Origin: Cellvibrio japonicus Ueda107
Lineage (GTDB): Bacteria; Pseudomonadota; Gammaproteobacteria; Pseudomonadales; Cellvibrionaceae
NCBI RefSeq assembly: GCF_000019225.1
Contig: NC_010995.1
Location: 2,550,501 to 2,614,500, forward strand
Length of the DNA: 64,000 bases
Direction: 5' to 3'
Shown: one piece after another, positions 18,037 through 26,510 of the stretch
How positions within the stretch are numbered: position 1 is the stretch's first letter
Layout of the letters: every line of letters starts with the position of its first letter
Notes under the pieces: model-generated
What the model saw: only the letters and a program-made list of their open reading frames with translations
Databases searched by the model: none
Told to the model about the DNA's origin: nothing
Program-made: the position numbers and the translations under genes

Positions 18037-18969
18037 TTACTTATAAGTATCGGGATAATCGTGATACTTGCCGACATCCACATCTTCCAACACAGCCACA
18101 GCGTCTTCTGTCAGGATAGCCAAAGAGCAGTAAAGTGAAATCAAATAGGAGGCGATGGCATTGCGACCAATTCCCATAAAACGCACAGACAAGCCAGGGC
18201 TTTGTTGCCCGGCCAATCCCGGTTGATAAAGGCCGATAACACCCTGGCGTTTATCGCCAACCCGCAGCAACAAAATCTTGGTTTTGCCATCCTCATCAAT
18301 AGGTAACTTATCAGATGGGATCAGTGGTACACCGCGCCAGGTAATAAATTGCGAACCAAACAGGCTGACGGTTGGTGGCGGTACCCCGCGACGGGTGCAC
18401 TCGCGGCCAAATGCCGCAATTGCCAGAGGATGAGCCAAAAAGAAGCCGGGTTCCTTCCACACTTTAACCAATAATTCATCCAGGTCATCCGGTGTTGGAG
18501 CCCCCGTCAGGGTAGAAATTTTTTGGGTTTCATCCACATTGGCAAGCAGTCCATATTCAGGGTTGTTAATTAATTCACTTTCCTGGCGCTCTTTGATTGT
18601 TTCGATGGTCAGGCGCAGTTGCTCTTTAATTTGGTCATGTGGGCTGTTATATAAATCTGAAACCCGTGTGTGTACATCAACCACACTGGTCACCGCATTC
18701 AGGAAATATTCGCGCGGTTTCTCATCATAATCGACAAAGGTAGGTTTGATTTCCGACTCGTCGCGCTGGGAACAGGTGACGGATACCCGCGTTGGGTTTT
18801 TCACACGGTTCAAGCGGAAAATACCGGCTTCCACAGGAACCCACTGTAACAGGTGCACTAACCAGCGCGGCGTAATGGTAGAGAGTTGCGGGGTGGTTTT
18901 GGTGGCATTGGCTAGCTGGCGGGCGGCATTATCACCAAGCGCCAGTTGGACTTCATTTTCGCTGGACAT
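18037..18969 (-). CDS. Family 2A encapsulin shell protein (SrpI-like)
   Basis: A 310-residue HK97-fold nanocompartment shell protein. The start at ATG 18969 has an AAAGGAG site seven bases upstream. Sequence resembles the SrpI family: an N-terminal arm (LALGDNAARQLANATKTTPQL), PRWLVHLLQWVPVEAGIFRLNRV, a helical segment around EQLRLTIETIKERQESELINN, and C-terminal SPGLSVRFMGIGRNAIASYLISLYCSLAILTEDA. Known members assemble into roughly 25-nm icosahedra that enclose a cysteine desulfurase and are linked to sulfur starvation or storage. The neighbours (desulfurase cargo, serine acetyltransferase, rhodanese) match the family 2A gene cluster. No cyclic-nucleotide-binding insertion is present, which separates it from family 2B. 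Confidence 0.93.
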   Translation of the reverse strand: MSSENEVQLALGDNAARQLANATKTTPQLSTITPRWLVHLLQWVPVEAGIFRLNRVKNPTRVSVTCSQRDESEIKPTFVDYDEKPREYFLNAVTSVVDVHTRVSDLYNSPHDQIKEQLRLTIETIKERQESELINNPEYGLLANVDETQKISTLTGAPTPDDLDELLVKVWKEPGFFLAHPLAIAAFGRECTRRGVPPPTVSLFGSQFITWRGVPLIPSDKLPIDEDGKTKILLLRVGDKRQGVIGLYQPGLAGQQSPGLSVRFMGIGRNAIASYLISLYCSLAILTEDAVAVLEDVDVGKYHDYPDTYK

Positions 18970-19043
18970 GCAAAACTCCTTTAGAGAAAGCGGGAACTGT
19001 AGAAAAAGTGGAAACAACCCATAGAAGAAAACGTACTAAGCTA

Positions 19044-19058
19044 AGATCGCATTGATCT
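19044..19058. promoter_or_regulatory. Inverted repeat upstream of the encapsulin gene
   Basis: AGATC-N5-GATCT lies in the 201-bp space between the XRE gene and the shell gene, about 75 bp before the shell start. It could be an operator for the adjacent XRE regulator and mark an internal promoter. I could not define convincing -35/-10 boxes. Confidence 0.35.
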
Positions 19059-19170
19059 AAACAGCGCTCAACCTGCTATAGCCGTCAGGATGAAGGAAGC
19101 CCCGCGCCTCCATGGCCTGCAAGGCTATCGCTGATGTCGCCGAATAAACCATCGACACAGCAAGTGTTGC

Positions 19171-19431
19171 CTAATCAACACGTGCCAGTTCGGAGCGTGA
19201 TTTTTCGTCGTGCAATAAACGCTCGCTGCGCGCTATCAAATCAGACGTCGGAAGGTTCAATGCAGTGGCGATTTTGGATATGGTTGCCAGTGATGGAATG
19301 GCAACGCCCCGCTCTACTTCCCCTAGATAAGTACGATTTAAATCTGCCCGTTCAGCCAAAGCTTCCTGGGACAAACGATTGGTATCGCGCAATTGTTTTA
19401 CGACACGACCAAAATAAATATTGATGCTCAT
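19171..19431 (-). CDS. XRE-family HTH regulator
   Basis: An 86-residue protein consisting of one Cro/C1-type helix-turn-helix (about residues 8-62: VVKQLRDTNRLSQEALAERADLNRTYLGEVERG and the SLATISKIATALNLPTSDL stretch). It has a short basic tail and no sensor domain. Its start overlaps the stop of the serine acetyltransferase gene by four bases (ATGA), so it is translationally coupled and belongs to the sulfur operon. Inferred role: local control of the encapsulin cluster. The N-terminus resembles HTH proteins with the MSINIYFGRVVKQLR start, common in proteobacterial cys loci. Confidence 0.88.
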   Translation of the reverse strand: MSINIYFGRVVKQLRDTNRLSQEALAERADLNRTYLGEVERGVAIPSLATISKIATALNLPTSDLIARSERLLHDEKSRSELARVD

Positions 19432-20390
19432 ACATCGATCTCCTGAGGTGCCTGCTGACAGCTACTGGCTTGAGTGATACTGGACCCGGGCGGCACACTG
19501 CGAGTAAGCCAGACATTACCGCCAATAACAGATCCCTTACCAATGGTGATACGGCCAAGAACAGTGGCACCGGCATAGATCACCACGTCATCCTCTACGA
19601 TCGGATGCCGCGGCAGGCCTTTTTGCAGATGTCCCTTGTCATCGGTTGGGAATGTTTTAGCGCCCAGGGTAACAGCCTGATAAATACGCACACGCTCACC
19701 GATGACAGCGGTTTCACCAATCACCACACCTGTGCCGTGATCAATGAAAAAACCGCGACCTATTTCTGCACCGGGGTGGATGTCGATCCCGGTCAGTGAA
19801 TGGGCCATTTCTGCAACAATACGTGCTAGTAAAGGAACACCCAATTGATACAGGGTATGGGCCAAACGGTGATGGATAATGGCAAGGACACCGGGATAGC
19901 AAAGCAGCACTTCGTCGACACTGCGCGCTGCCGGATCGCCCTGATAAGCCGCCTGAATATCCACATCAAGGGTGCGACGCAGCTCGGGTAATGCCGCCGC
20001 AAACAAACGCACAATTTGATTAGCCTGGACGTTGAGTTGCAGTTCCACCGTCAGGTTATGGTGCAACCGCGCGAAATAGTTCAGCTCCAATTGCACCTGC
20101 CTGAGCAGTTCATTCAAGGCTGCATCCAATGTGTGGCCAACGTAATAATCCTCGGTTTCTTCGCGTAGTTCCTGGGGCCCTAAACGCATGGGAAAAAGTG
20201 CCCCGCACAAATCGCGAATGATATGCTGCAATACATCGCGGGAGGGCAACTCACGCAATCCCGGTTCACGCGAACGACCGCGCTGCTTACGCCAGTCGTT
20301 ACGCGCACTGCGCAACTCCTGCACAATTTTGTCCAGCTCCCAACTGGTTCCGTTAGGGAGCAGAGGCTCGGTCAAAGAATGGTCGCTCAT
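19428..20390 (-). CDS. epsC: Serine O-acetyltransferase (EpsC type)
   Basis: A 320-residue enzyme catalysing acetyl-CoA + L-serine to O-acetylserine, the first step of cysteine synthesis. The long helical N-terminal part (residues 1-190) is followed by a left-handed beta-helix of hexapeptide repeats with GIDIHPGAEIGRGFFIDHGTG (catalytic His/Asp) and IVEDDVVIYAGATVLGRITIGKG. The long N-terminus is that of the EpsC/SrpH group rather than short CysE. The start is ATG 20390, with GTG 20402 possible. Operon context with rhodanese, encapsulin and desulfurase matches family 2A clusters, where this enzyme would replace cysteine consumed by the desulfurase. Confidence 0.93.
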   Translation of the reverse strand: MSDHSLTEPLLPNGTSWELDKIVQELRSARNDWRKQRGRSREPGLRELPSRDVLQHIIRDLCGALFPMRLGPQELREETEDYYVGHTLDAALNELLRQVQLELNYFARLHHNLTVELQLNVQANQIVRLFAAALPELRRTLDVDIQAAYQGDPAARSVDEVLLCYPGVLAIIHHRLAHTLYQLGVPLLARIVAEMAHSLTGIDIHPGAEIGRGFFIDHGTGVVIGETAVIGERVRIYQAVTLGAKTFPTDDKGHLQKGLPRHPIVEDDVVIYAGATVLGRITIGKGSVIGGNVWLTRSVPPGSSITQASSCQQAPQEIDV

Positions 20391-20428
20391 GAAAAAATCC
20401 ACACCTGATATTATTGTTTTTTGTCAAC

Positions 20429-20941
20429 TCAATCCTGAACCCAAGGCAATCCCCGTTGACGCCAACCACTAATACGTCCACGCTGCTGGTTATCGTCCAA
20501 ATCACCCTCAAAACCTTCACAAACGTTATACACACGAGTGAATCCGGCCTTGGTCGCGGCAATAGCGGCAGCAGCGGAACGTTTACCGCTCCGGCATAAC
20601 AACAGGATGGCAGCGTCCCTGGGCAGTTTATTTTCCAGTTCACGTAAAAAGCGGGGATTTTTTATCAGCGCCGGCCCGGTTTGCCAGGCGATATGCAAGG
20701 TATTGGGTACATGCCCAACAAACTTGCGCTCTTCCGATGTGCGCACATCAATTAAATGGGCCTGGCCACCGACAAAGAGTTTCCAGGCATCTTCCGGGTT
20801 TACCGTACCGGCATAACCCAATTCACTATTAAGGGCTTCCTGTGTAGCAGCTAATAAAATAGCGGGGATTTCGCTCTCCCCGCTTTTCTTTTCTTCAGGT
20901 GTTGGGCTCTCAACAGTGTGGTTTAACGGAATCACTGTCAT
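20429..20941 (-). CDS. Rhodanese-domain sulfurtransferase
   Basis: A 170-residue cytosolic protein with one rhodanese domain (about residues 45-165). It shows HLIDVRTSEERKFVGHVPNTLHI and the active-site loop CRSGKRS with the persulfide-carrying Cys116. A 40-residue Glu/Lys/Ser-rich leader precedes the domain. It is the first gene of the encapsulin operon and probably accepts or delivers sulfane sulfur made by the desulfurase; the acceptor is not known. The downstream gap to epsC is 38 bp. Confidence 0.9.
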   Translation of the reverse strand: MTVIPLNHTVESPTPEEKKSGESEIPAILLAATQEALNSELGYAGTVNPEDAWKLFVGGQAHLIDVRTSEERKFVGHVPNTLHIAWQTGPALIKNPRFLRELENKLPRDAAILLLCRSGKRSAAAAIAATKAGFTRVYNVCEGFEGDLDDNQQRGRISGWRQRGLPWVQD

Positions 20942-21219
20942 GGTATGTCCTCGATAAGGCGTTATGTGTTATCCATTAGCAGACGAATGGAGGAACACGG
21001 CGGATGGCTCGAGGCAACTATAGAGACGGCTATAACCGATGGGAAAGAATATATATCTATATCCTTATAATCGGACGCTAATCTGGATTTCGTCTGAAAT
21101 CACATGGAAGCAACCCCCAAAAAATCAGCGTTATAAGCTAGGAATATTTAATTCTTTTATAATTTTTTCACGGCTACCTATGATGCTCGACAATATTTTT
21201 TGCATTAAAAGGCCGTTAT
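20942..21219. promoter_or_regulatory. Divergent promoter region of the encapsulin operon
   Basis: A 278-bp AT-rich spacer shared by the rhodanese-first operon and the divergent EAL-like gene. It holds an AT-rich stretch with partial dyad symmetry around 21051-21075 (GAATATATATCTATATCC) and a small inverted repeat ATAG-N6-CTAT near 21020-21034. These could be binding sites for a LysR regulator such as CysB, but that is a guess. No coding sequence is seen. Confidence 0.35.
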
Positions 21220-21966
21220 ATGCCCTTGACTGAATTAATGAATTATTTCAACGATCAACTGCAACAGCGCGCTAAAGCACAATCGCTCCCCAAAACCGGT
21301 TTTTTCAAGGTAAAAAATAATTATTGGGCACGCTTTGGCAATTTAATCCTGGGCAGCAGGCTTAATCCGTTACTAAGCCTGGAAACCAAAGAACAACTGG
21401 GTTACGACGCTGAATTATTGATTCGCACCACAACCGGCAACTTGCTGGATATCGATAGCGTTTTTACCTCGCTGGATGATCGCGAACAGGTTGTGCATCT
21501 CGACCGCCTGGTGAGGACGCTTCATTCACTCAACTATTTGCAGCAATATGACGGCCGCACGGATTTGCTTTCCCTGTCGGTACACCCCAGGCATATCATC
21601 AGCGTCGCGACCGATCACGGCAAAATCTTTGAAAAAATCCTCAGCGATTGCGGACTTGGCCCCGAGCGGGTGCTGCTGACCACCCGGTTACTGGATAGCG
21701 CCAGCCTGCCCCATTTCCATAATGCCCTGGGCAATTACCAGCGGCGCGGCTACCTGCTGGGTATCAGCTTATCCAGGGTCGATGAGCTGGACCTGCTGAA
21801 AAGGCTGAATGTCTCGCCCTATGCCTTAGTGGTGGATAACAGGAATATTGGAGCAGAGGTCCAGCAGTTTGCGCAGCACAGCCAGGAAGCATTTACCCTG
21901 CTGACACGCGCCACAATAGCTGCCGTTTCCGATGATGGAGACAATAACCTTCAGATACCCGCCTGA
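21220..21966 (+). CDS. Degenerate EAL-domain-like protein
   Basis: A 248-residue soluble protein with an AAAGG ribosome site. Residues about 80-230 resemble an EAL fold: HLDRLVRTLHSLNYLQQ, a sheet segment LLSLSVHPRHIIS, then GLGPERVLLTTRLLD and RRGYLLGISLSRVDELDLLKRLNVSPYALVVD. These correspond to the order of EAL secondary structure. The EAL signature and the Asp/Glu metal ligands are not visible, so cyclic-di-GMP hydrolysis is unlikely. It is divergent from the encapsulin operon and precedes the sulfate transporter genes in convergent orientation, suggesting a sulfur-linked regulatory role (inference). Confidence 0.6.
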   Translation: MPLTELMNYFNDQLQQRAKAQSLPKTGFFKVKNNYWARFGNLILGSRLNPLLSLETKEQLGYDAELLIRTTTGNLLDIDSVFTSLDDREQVVHLDRLVRTLHSLNYLQQYDGRTDLLSLSVHPRHIISVATDHGKIFEKILSDCGLGPERVLLTTRLLDSASLPHFHNALGNYQRRGYLLGISLSRVDELDLLKRLNVSPYALVVDNRNIGAEVQQFAQHSQEAFTLLTRATIAAVSDDGDNNLQIPA

Positions 21967-21999
21967 GTTCCGCTGGCTGATTTTTGAGATAGCATCTAC

Positions 22000-22031
22000 A
22001 AAAAAACCAACACCGAAGTGTTGGTTTTTTT
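22000..22031. terminator. Bidirectional terminator
   Basis: Strong stem ACCAACAC/GTGTTGGT with a CGAA tetraloop, flanked by A-run and T-run. It serves the EAL-like gene from the left and the cys operon (cysA end) from the right. Confidence 0.92.
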
Positions 22032-22071
22032 GTCAGTGGATACAGCGCAAAACAACTTGCGGACAGGAACA

Positions 22072-23130
22072 CTAGCCCGCTAAAAACACCTTGGAATTTG
22101 TCGGCCGCGCATACACACTCGCGCCGATTTCCAGGTTCAGGGAGCGCTCCTGTGCGCGCGGCAATTCCACCTGCAACACCTGATCGCTGAGCTGATGTTG
22201 CAATTCGATACGCAAGACTGCACCGGCGGTACTGACATGGCTGACGCGGGCCTCGATAGCCCCCTCAATCGGTTGCGCAGAGAGTTCAATATCGTGGGGG
22301 CGGACATAGGCAATAGCCGCCCGGTCGCGCGCTTCAGCGTGTTCCGGGGCGGGCAACTTATAATCGCCGATATGCGCCCAGCCATTATCGACCCGGCTGT
22401 GAAACAAATTCACCTGGCCGATAAAGTCATACACAAAGGGGCTGGCCGGATTATTGTAGATTTCATCCGGTGTGCCTATTTGCTCGATCTGCCCTTTATT
22501 CAGTACCACAATCTTATCCGCCACTTCCATCGCCTCTTCCTGGTCGTGGGTGACGAAAATGGAAGTGATATGCAGCTCGTCGTGCAGGCGGCGCAGCCAG
22601 CGGCGAAGGTCTTTGCGCACCTTGGCATCCAGGGCGCCGAAAGGCTCATCCAGCAGCAAGACCTTGGGCTCCACCGCCAGCGCCCGCGCCAGGGCGATAC
22701 GCTGCCGCTGGCCGCCCGAGAGCTGATCGGGGTAGCGGTCTGCCAGCCAGTCCAGTTGCACCAGATTCAATAATTCATGGACACGCGCGGCGATCTGGTC
22801 TTTGCTCGGGCGGCGGTCACGCGGCCTGACGTTCAAGCCGAAGGCAACATTGTCGAATACCGTCATATGGCGGAACAGCGCATAGTGCTGAAACACGAAA
22901 CCGACCTGCCGCTGGCGTACATGCACATGGGTGGCGTCTTCGCCGTGGAATTCCACCACCCCGACATCGGGCTGTTCCAGACCGGCGATAATGCGCAGCA
23001 AGGTGGTTTTTCCGCAGCCGGACGGCCCCAGCAGGGCGACCAGTTCGCCGGTAGGGAAATCCAGTGATACATCGTTTAACGCCGCAAAATTGCCAAATTT
23101 TTTGTGAATGTTCTTAACCTGAATGCTCAT
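22072..23130 (-). CDS. cysA: Sulfate/thiosulfate ABC transporter ATPase CysA
   Basis: A 352-residue ATP-binding subunit of the sulfate importer. Walker A is GPSGCGKT (residues 35-42), the signature LSGGQRQR is near 137-144, and Walker B LLLDEPFGALD is followed by the switch histidine in FVTHDQEEA. The C-terminal 110 residues form a TOBE-type regulatory domain. CysA-specific sequence includes MSIQVKNIHKKFGNF. It is the last gene of the sbp-cysT-cysW-cysA operon, 77 bp after cysW, ending before a terminator. Confidence 0.95.
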   Translation of the reverse strand: MSIQVKNIHKKFGNFAALNDVSLDFPTGELVALLGPSGCGKTTLLRIIAGLEQPDVGVVEFHGEDATHVHVRQRQVGFVFQHYALFRHMTVFDNVAFGLNVRPRDRRPSKDQIAARVHELLNLVQLDWLADRYPDQLSGGQRQRIALARALAVEPKVLLLDEPFGALDAKVRKDLRRWLRRLHDELHITSIFVTHDQEEAMEVADKIVVLNKGQIEQIGTPDEIYNNPASPFVYDFIGQVNLFHSRVDNGWAHIGDYKLPAPEHAEARDRAAIAYVRPHDIELSAQPIEGAIEARVSHVSTAGAVLRIELQHQLSDQVLQVELPRAQERSLNLEIGASVYARPTNSKVFLAG

Positions 23131-23207
23131 AGGGTATCTCTTTAAAAAATTGTATTCCTGTGTGGCGGTTTTCCGCTCCCATACTTAACACGTGGCACGA
23201 TTTCAGC

Positions 23208-24104
23208 TCAGGTCTCCTGCGCGGCCGCACGGGCCGCTTTTTCGCGGTCGCGTACATGCTGCCATTCAAGCAGGGATTTTACGAGCAGCGTTATCAGAGC
23301 CAATCCCGCCAGCAGGGAGGCGGCAGCAAAGGCGGCCGCAAACTGGTATTCGTTGTAGAGAATCTCAATGTGCAACGGCAGAGTGTTGGTCTGGCCGCGA
23401 ATATGACCAGACACCACACTGACCGCGCCAAACTCACCCATGGCGCGGGCATTACACAGGATAATGCCATAGAGCAGCCCCCATTTGATGGAGGGCAGCG
23501 TCACCCGCCAAAAAGTCTGCCAACCGCTGGCGCCCAGGGTTAAGGACGCCTCCTCATAGGAAGTGCCCTGCTCTTCCATCAGGGGAATCAGTTCCCGGGC
23601 AATGAACGGAAAGGTGACAAATATGGTCGCCAGCACAATGCCCGGCACCGCAAAGATAATCTTGATATCGTTATCGAGCAGCCAGACGCCCAGCCAGGAA
23701 TGCGCACCGAACAGCAGCACATAAATCAAACCAGCCACAACCGGCGATACGGCAAATGGCAGATCGATCAGGGTAACCAGTGCCTGTTTACCGCGGAACT
23801 GGAACTTGGTGATTGACCAGGCGGCAGCCACACCGAAAACCACATTCAAAGGCACGCTGATTGCCGCTGCCAGCAAGGTCAGCTTGATGGCGTGCCAGGC
23901 ATCAGGTTCGGTAATCGCCGCCCAATAAACCTGGGTTCCGCGTGAAAAGGCTTCGACAAAAACGGCGATCAGGGGAATCACCAGAAACAGCGCCAGAAAC
24001 ACCAGGGCAACAACAATCAATAAAACTCTTACCCACAGCGGCTCCGTGGTAGCCTCGTTGGCGCGGCTAAAGCGGCGCCCGAAAGCAGAAACTGCACCGG
24101 CCAT
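23208..24104 (-). CDS. cysW: Sulfate ABC transporter permease CysW
   Basis: A 298-residue inner-membrane permease with about six transmembrane helices. The first is VRVLLIVVALVFLALFLVIPLIAVFV, and the EAA loop ASLTLGASGWQTFWRVTLPSI contacts CysA. It ends with a charged cytoplasmic tail rich in Ala/Arg. The ribosome site GGGAGG lies just before ATG 24104, and the start follows the cysT stop by one base, indicating coupled translation. It pairs with CysT to form the sulfate channel. Confidence 0.95.
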   Translation of the reverse strand: MAGAVSAFGRRFSRANEATTEPLWVRVLLIVVALVFLALFLVIPLIAVFVEAFSRGTQVYWAAITEPDAWHAIKLTLLAAAISVPLNVVFGVAAAWSITKFQFRGKQALVTLIDLPFAVSPVVAGLIYVLLFGAHSWLGVWLLDNDIKIIFAVPGIVLATIFVTFPFIARELIPLMEEQGTSYEEASLTLGASGWQTFWRVTLPSIKWGLLYGIILCNARAMGEFGAVSVVSGHIRGQTNTLPLHIEILYNEYQFAAAFAAASLLAGLALITLLVKSLLEWQHVRDREKAARAAAQET

Positions 24105-24105
24105 A

Positions 24106-24930
24106 TCAACCTCCCGCCCGCTTGGCGCTCCAGTGCTGCAGCAAATTAATCAGCAACAGCAGAATAAAAGAGAAAACCAGCAGTACCACAGCCAGGGCTG
24201 CGGCACCGGCATAGTTGTACTGCTCCAGTTTGGTCACGATCAGCAGCGGTGTGATTTCGGTGCGGAAAGGCATGTTGCCCGCAATAAAAATCACCGAGCC
24301 GTATTCACCCACGGCGCGGGCAAAGGACAGGGCAAAGCCAGTGAGCAGCGCGGGCAAAAGCGCGGGAAACAGGATGCGGCGAAAGGTATGCCAGCGATTG
24401 GCGCCGAGGCTGGCGGCAGCCTCCTCGATTTCCTTCTCCAGTTCTTCGAGTACCGGCTGCACCGTGCGCACCACGAATGGCAAACCGATAAAAGTCAGGG
24501 CCACGATTACCCCCAGGGGCGTATAGGCAACCTTGATACCCAGCGGTGTCAGCCACTGGCCGATCCAGCCCTGGGGCGCATAGAGCGCGGTGAGGGCTAT
24601 ACCGGCTACCGCCGTGGGCAAGGCAAAGGGAAGGTCCACCAGGGCATCGATGATACGCTTGCCAAAAAACTGGTAGCGCACCAACACCCAGGCGACCACG
24701 AAACCGAAACATAAATTGATCAGCGCACCGACAAAGGCAGCGCCCAGGCTCAGGCGATAACTGGCGATGGCTTGCGGGTCCAGCACGGTTTTCCAAAACT
24801 CTGCCCAGGTCAGGGTAAAGGCCTTGGCAAATAACACCGCTAAAGGAATAAAGACTATCAGGCTCGCATAAAATGCAGCGCAACCCAGAGACAACCCGAA
24901 ACCGGGTATCACAGATGGACGACGACTCAT
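24106..24930 (-). CDS. cysT: Sulfate ABC transporter permease CysT
   Basis: A 274-residue permease (CysT/CysU), start at ATG 24930 (MSRRPSVIPGFGLSLG); the frame is open further upstream but without a family match. About six transmembrane helices, with LPFALPTAVAGIALTALYAP and the EAA loop EEAAASLGANRWHTFRRILFPAL. It is paired with CysW and located between sbp and cysW, the usual order. Confidence 0.95.
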   Translation of the reverse strand: MSRRPSVIPGFGLSLGCAAFYASLIVFIPLAVLFAKAFTLTWAEFWKTVLDPQAIASYRLSLGAAFVGALINLCFGFVVAWVLVRYQFFGKRIIDALVDLPFALPTAVAGIALTALYAPQGWIGQWLTPLGIKVAYTPLGVIVALTFIGLPFVVRTVQPVLEELEKEIEEAAASLGANRWHTFRRILFPALLPALLTGFALSFARAVGEYGSVIFIAGNMPFRTEITPLLIVTKLEQYNYAGAAALAVVLLVFSFILLLLINLLQHWSAKRAGG

Positions 24931-25096
24931 GTAACACCCTTGTGGTTGTATGGTGTTTTTAAGGTAAAAAACGTGTTGTAGAAAAACAGCACCGGCGTAT
25001 GACAACCGGCGATGCCGGTTGGTCGGCACAGCGCTATCCAGCACAGCATTATCCAGGTGATAGACACGTCCCTGTGTCCATCCAGCAAATTACGTA

Positions 25097-26101
25097 TTAA
25101 TTGCCCGGCTTATAAATCTGGTCAAAGACACCGCCATCATTGAAGTGTTCTTTCTGGGCTTTCTGCCAACCGCCGAACTCATCGTCGATGGTAATCAGGT
25201 CAACCTTGATAAATTGGCTGGCGTACTTGGCCGCGATTTCCGGGTCGCGCGGGCGGTAGAAGTGCTTGCCGGCAATGTCCTGGCCGGTTTTGCTGTAAAG
25301 GAACTCAAGATAAGCCTGGGCTACTTTGCGGGTGCCGTGCTTATCCACGTTCTTATCGACAATGGTGACCGGTGGTTCAGCCAGGATTGACAAGGAGGGG
25401 ACGACGATTTCAAACGCGCCTTCACCAAATTCCTTACCCGCCAGGAAGGCTTCGTTTTCCCAGGACAGGAACACATCGCCAATACCGCGCTGGGCAAAGG
25501 TAGTCAAACTGCCGCGCGCGCCTGAATCGAGTACCGGAACATTTTTGTAAAGCTGCGCTACGAATTCGCGCGCTTTCTCATCGGAACCCAGCTTCTTCTT
25601 GGCGAAGGCCCAGGCAGCCAGGTAGTTCCAGCGCGCACCGCCAGAGGTTTTGGGGTTGGGCGTAATGACTTGAATATCTGACTTGACCAGGTCATCCCAG
25701 TCCTTGACGTTTTTCGGGTTGCCCTTGCGCACCAGGAATACGATAGTGGAGGTGTAAGGTGAGCTGTTGTGCGGCAAACGCGATTGCCAGTCCTTGGGGA
25801 TCAACCCGGCTTCTTCGTGGATGGCATCAATGTCATAGGCCAGGGCTAATGTCACCACATCCGCCGCCAAGCCATCAATAACCGCGCGCGCCTGCTTGCC
25901 CGCACCGCCATGCGACTGGCTGATATTCACTTTTTGTTTTTCAGTTTTTTGCCAATGCTCGGCAAAAGCGCGGTTGAAATCCACGTAAAGCTCACGCGTG
26001 GGGTCGTAGGAAACGTTCAACAGGTTTACATCCTTGGCGAGCACAGCGCTCGCTGCCAGACTGGTCGCTGCTACGGCAAGCCATTTAGTAAAAGCGTTCA
26101 T
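25097..26101 (-). CDS. sbp: Periplasmic sulfate-binding protein
   Basis: A 334-residue periplasmic binding protein of the Sbp/CysP family. A Sec signal peptide (MNAFTKWLAVAATSLAASAVLA) is followed by LLNVSYDPTRELYVDFNRAF, the sulfate-ligand region SQSHGGAGKQARAV, and NPKTSGGARWNYLAAWAFA, all diagnostic of sulfate binders. The C-terminal FYRPRDPEIAAKY is also typical. It delivers sulfate to CysTWA. Whether it prefers sulfate or thiosulfate cannot be told from sequence. Confidence 0.94.
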   Translation of the reverse strand: MNAFTKWLAVAATSLAASAVLAKDVNLLNVSYDPTRELYVDFNRAFAEHWQKTEKQKVNISQSHGGAGKQARAVIDGLAADVVTLALAYDIDAIHEEAGLIPKDWQSRLPHNSSPYTSTIVFLVRKGNPKNVKDWDDLVKSDIQVITPNPKTSGGARWNYLAAWAFAKKKLGSDEKAREFVAQLYKNVPVLDSGARGSLTTFAQRGIGDVFLSWENEAFLAGKEFGEGAFEIVVPSLSILAEPPVTIVDKNVDKHGTRKVAQAYLEFLYSKTGQDIAGKHFYRPRDPEIAAKYASQFIKVDLITIDDEFGGWQKAQKEHFNDGGVFDQIYKPGN

Positions 26102-26316
26102 TGCTATTCCTCAAATTCAGTTATCACTTCAAATACGCCACCGGCAGATACCGGAGCACAGAGTTCATCCCTCGCGGGACGGGCCAGATCGCGGCAATTT
26201 TTGCCTGACAGGCCACCGGTGTGGTCATGACAGCTACGAGGCCGTCATTCACACATCACTTCCGGCAGTCCGGTCAGTGCTTTAACAAAACAGTTTGTAA
26301 GGTTTATGCACCGGGA
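26102..26316. promoter_or_regulatory. Leader region between the YezD-like gene and sbp
   Basis: A 215-bp non-coding stretch with several short GC-rich dyads, for example CCGG-N6-CCGG at about 26142-26155 and CACCGGTG near 26214. It could fold into a 5' leader of the sbp mRNA; I could not match it to a known sulfur riboswitch. Confidence 0.3.
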
Positions 26317-26493
26317 TTATTTGGCGTTGACGCTTCTGTCCAGGCGCTTCTTTTCACGGCGTTCGAGCTGTACAACCTGACCGTTATGCACCTGGATCTC
26401 CAGCGAGCCAAATTGCAGATTGGCCAGCTGTTGTTTGATTTCTTCCAGTACATCGTCGGCGAGGGTGGCAGGCTCAGGGCGATGGTTTGCCAT
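26317..26493 (-). CDS. YezD-like small protein (DUF2292)
   Basis: A 58-residue protein starting at ATG 26493 with AGGAGG upstream. The core LADDVLEEIKQQLANLQFGSLEIQVHNGQVVQLERREKKRL matches the DUF2292/YezD family, predicted as a helix followed by a small beta hairpin. The gene is regularly found next to sulfate transport and assimilation operons, as here, just upstream of sbp. The function is unknown; a nucleic-acid or metabolite-binding role has only been guessed. A GC hairpin CCGGGC-N5-GCCCGG (26511-26527) lies just before its ribosome site. Confidence 0.75.
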   Translation of the reverse strand: MANHRPEPATLADDVLEEIKQQLANLQFGSLEIQVHNGQVVQLERREKKRLDRSVNAK

Positions 26494-26510
26494 AGGGCCT
26501 CCTTCACACA

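Noticed and set aside
19044..19060. Possible FNR/Anr box upstream of the shell gene
   Set aside because: Only one half (TTGATCTAA) resembles TTGAT-N4-ATCAA; the second half is missing, so a simple AGATC dyad describes it better.
22195..24714. Plus-strand frames of 190-220 codons inside cysA, cysW and cysT
   Set aside because: Low-complexity Gln/Gly-rich translations antisense to highly conserved transporter genes; no start signals.
26102..26316. Known sulfur riboswitch before sbp
   Set aside because: The spacer has short GC dyads but none of the SAM or related aptamer consensus blocks that I could recognise.
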